Assembly (NCBI GenBank): GCA_044238735.1
Contig: JBIICS010000160.1
Coordinates: 1-6,074 of the forward strand
Source: JBIICS01 sp044238735
GTDB lineage: Bacteria > Bacteroidota > Bacteroidia > UBA4408
Reading direction: 5' to 3'
DNA length: 6,074 bases
Positions 5,957 through 6,074 of the stretch are shown in pieces. The translations under genes were made by a program, and so were the position numbers. A model generated the notes under the pieces. The model did not search any database. It had not been told where the DNA came from and saw only the letters and a list, made by a program, of their open reading frames with translations. Each line of letters begins with the position of its first letter. The first letter of the stretch is position 1.

Positions 5957-6074
5957 ATGATGAAATTTAAAAACTTTTTAATCCTTTTCCTTACTCTGTA
6001 TTTGTTTTCTGCTTTGTCTTATGCCCAAAGTGCGGCACCTATAGCCGAATCTGATAAAATTTTGGATGTATGGG
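5957..6074 (+). CDS. N-terminus of an exported protein of unknown function (cut by the window end)
   Basis: The frame from the ATG at 5957 stays open to the window end (39 codons plus one base). It begins MMKFKNFLILFLTLYLFSAL and continues SYA/QS, a clear signal peptide with a Bacteroidota-typical alanine-glutamine cleavage site at about residue 23/24. Only about 16 residues of the mature protein are visible (AAPIAESDKILDVW), too few to assign a family. ATG 5957 or 5960 could be the start; either gives a good signal peptide. It follows another exported-protein gene in the same orientation after 136 bp. The mature protein could be another T9SS cargo, but the sorting tail lies outside the window. 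Confidence 0.75.
   Translation, partial: MMKFKNFLILFLTLYLFSALSYAQSAAPIAESDKILDVW

Overview
The window is A+T-rich chromosomal DNA from a member of the Bacteroidota. Three things support this. Two exported proteins end in type IX secretion system (T9SS) sorting domains, one type B (CHU_C / gliding-motility-associated C-terminal family) and one type A (Por secretion tail family), and T9SS is essentially confined to this phylum. All four plus-strand genes have a Bacteroidota-type -7 promoter box (TAnnTTTG) upstream. Most starts lack a Shine-Dalgarno sequence. I cannot name a genus; an environmental or marine, Flavobacteriales- or Sphingobacteriales-like organism would fit.

Layout. Positions 1765 down to 1 (minus strand) hold lepA, encoding translation factor EF4, complete at its N-terminus and cut by the window edge a few residues before its end. 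A 148-bp divergent intergenic region separates it from a 647-residue secreted modular protein (1914-3857, plus): signal peptide, cysteine-rich N-terminal domain, three roughly 78-residue SprB-like repeats, a PKD-like domain and a type B T9SS tail. Next is metF (3896-4849, plus), a methylenetetrahydrofolate reductase whose promoter overlaps the 3' end of the preceding gene and contains a perfect 8-bp inverted repeat. A GC hairpin follows metF. Then comes a 301-residue secreted protein (4915-5820, plus) with a type A T9SS tail. After a 136-bp A+T-rich gap, the start of another exported protein (5957 onward) runs off the window.

How the genes relate. lepA and metF are housekeeping genes (translation; one-carbon and methionine metabolism). 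The two T9SS cargo proteins are surface or secreted proteins of unknown ligand. The separate promoter boxes suggest each plus-strand gene is transcribed on its own, and I see no operon. Nothing visible points to a mobile element, CRISPR array, RNA gene or defence system. The items most worth a second look are the palindrome inside the metF promoter, the domain structure and uneven base composition of the large secreted protein, and the cysteine-paired repeat array. I do not see convincing evidence of a new multi-gene system here.
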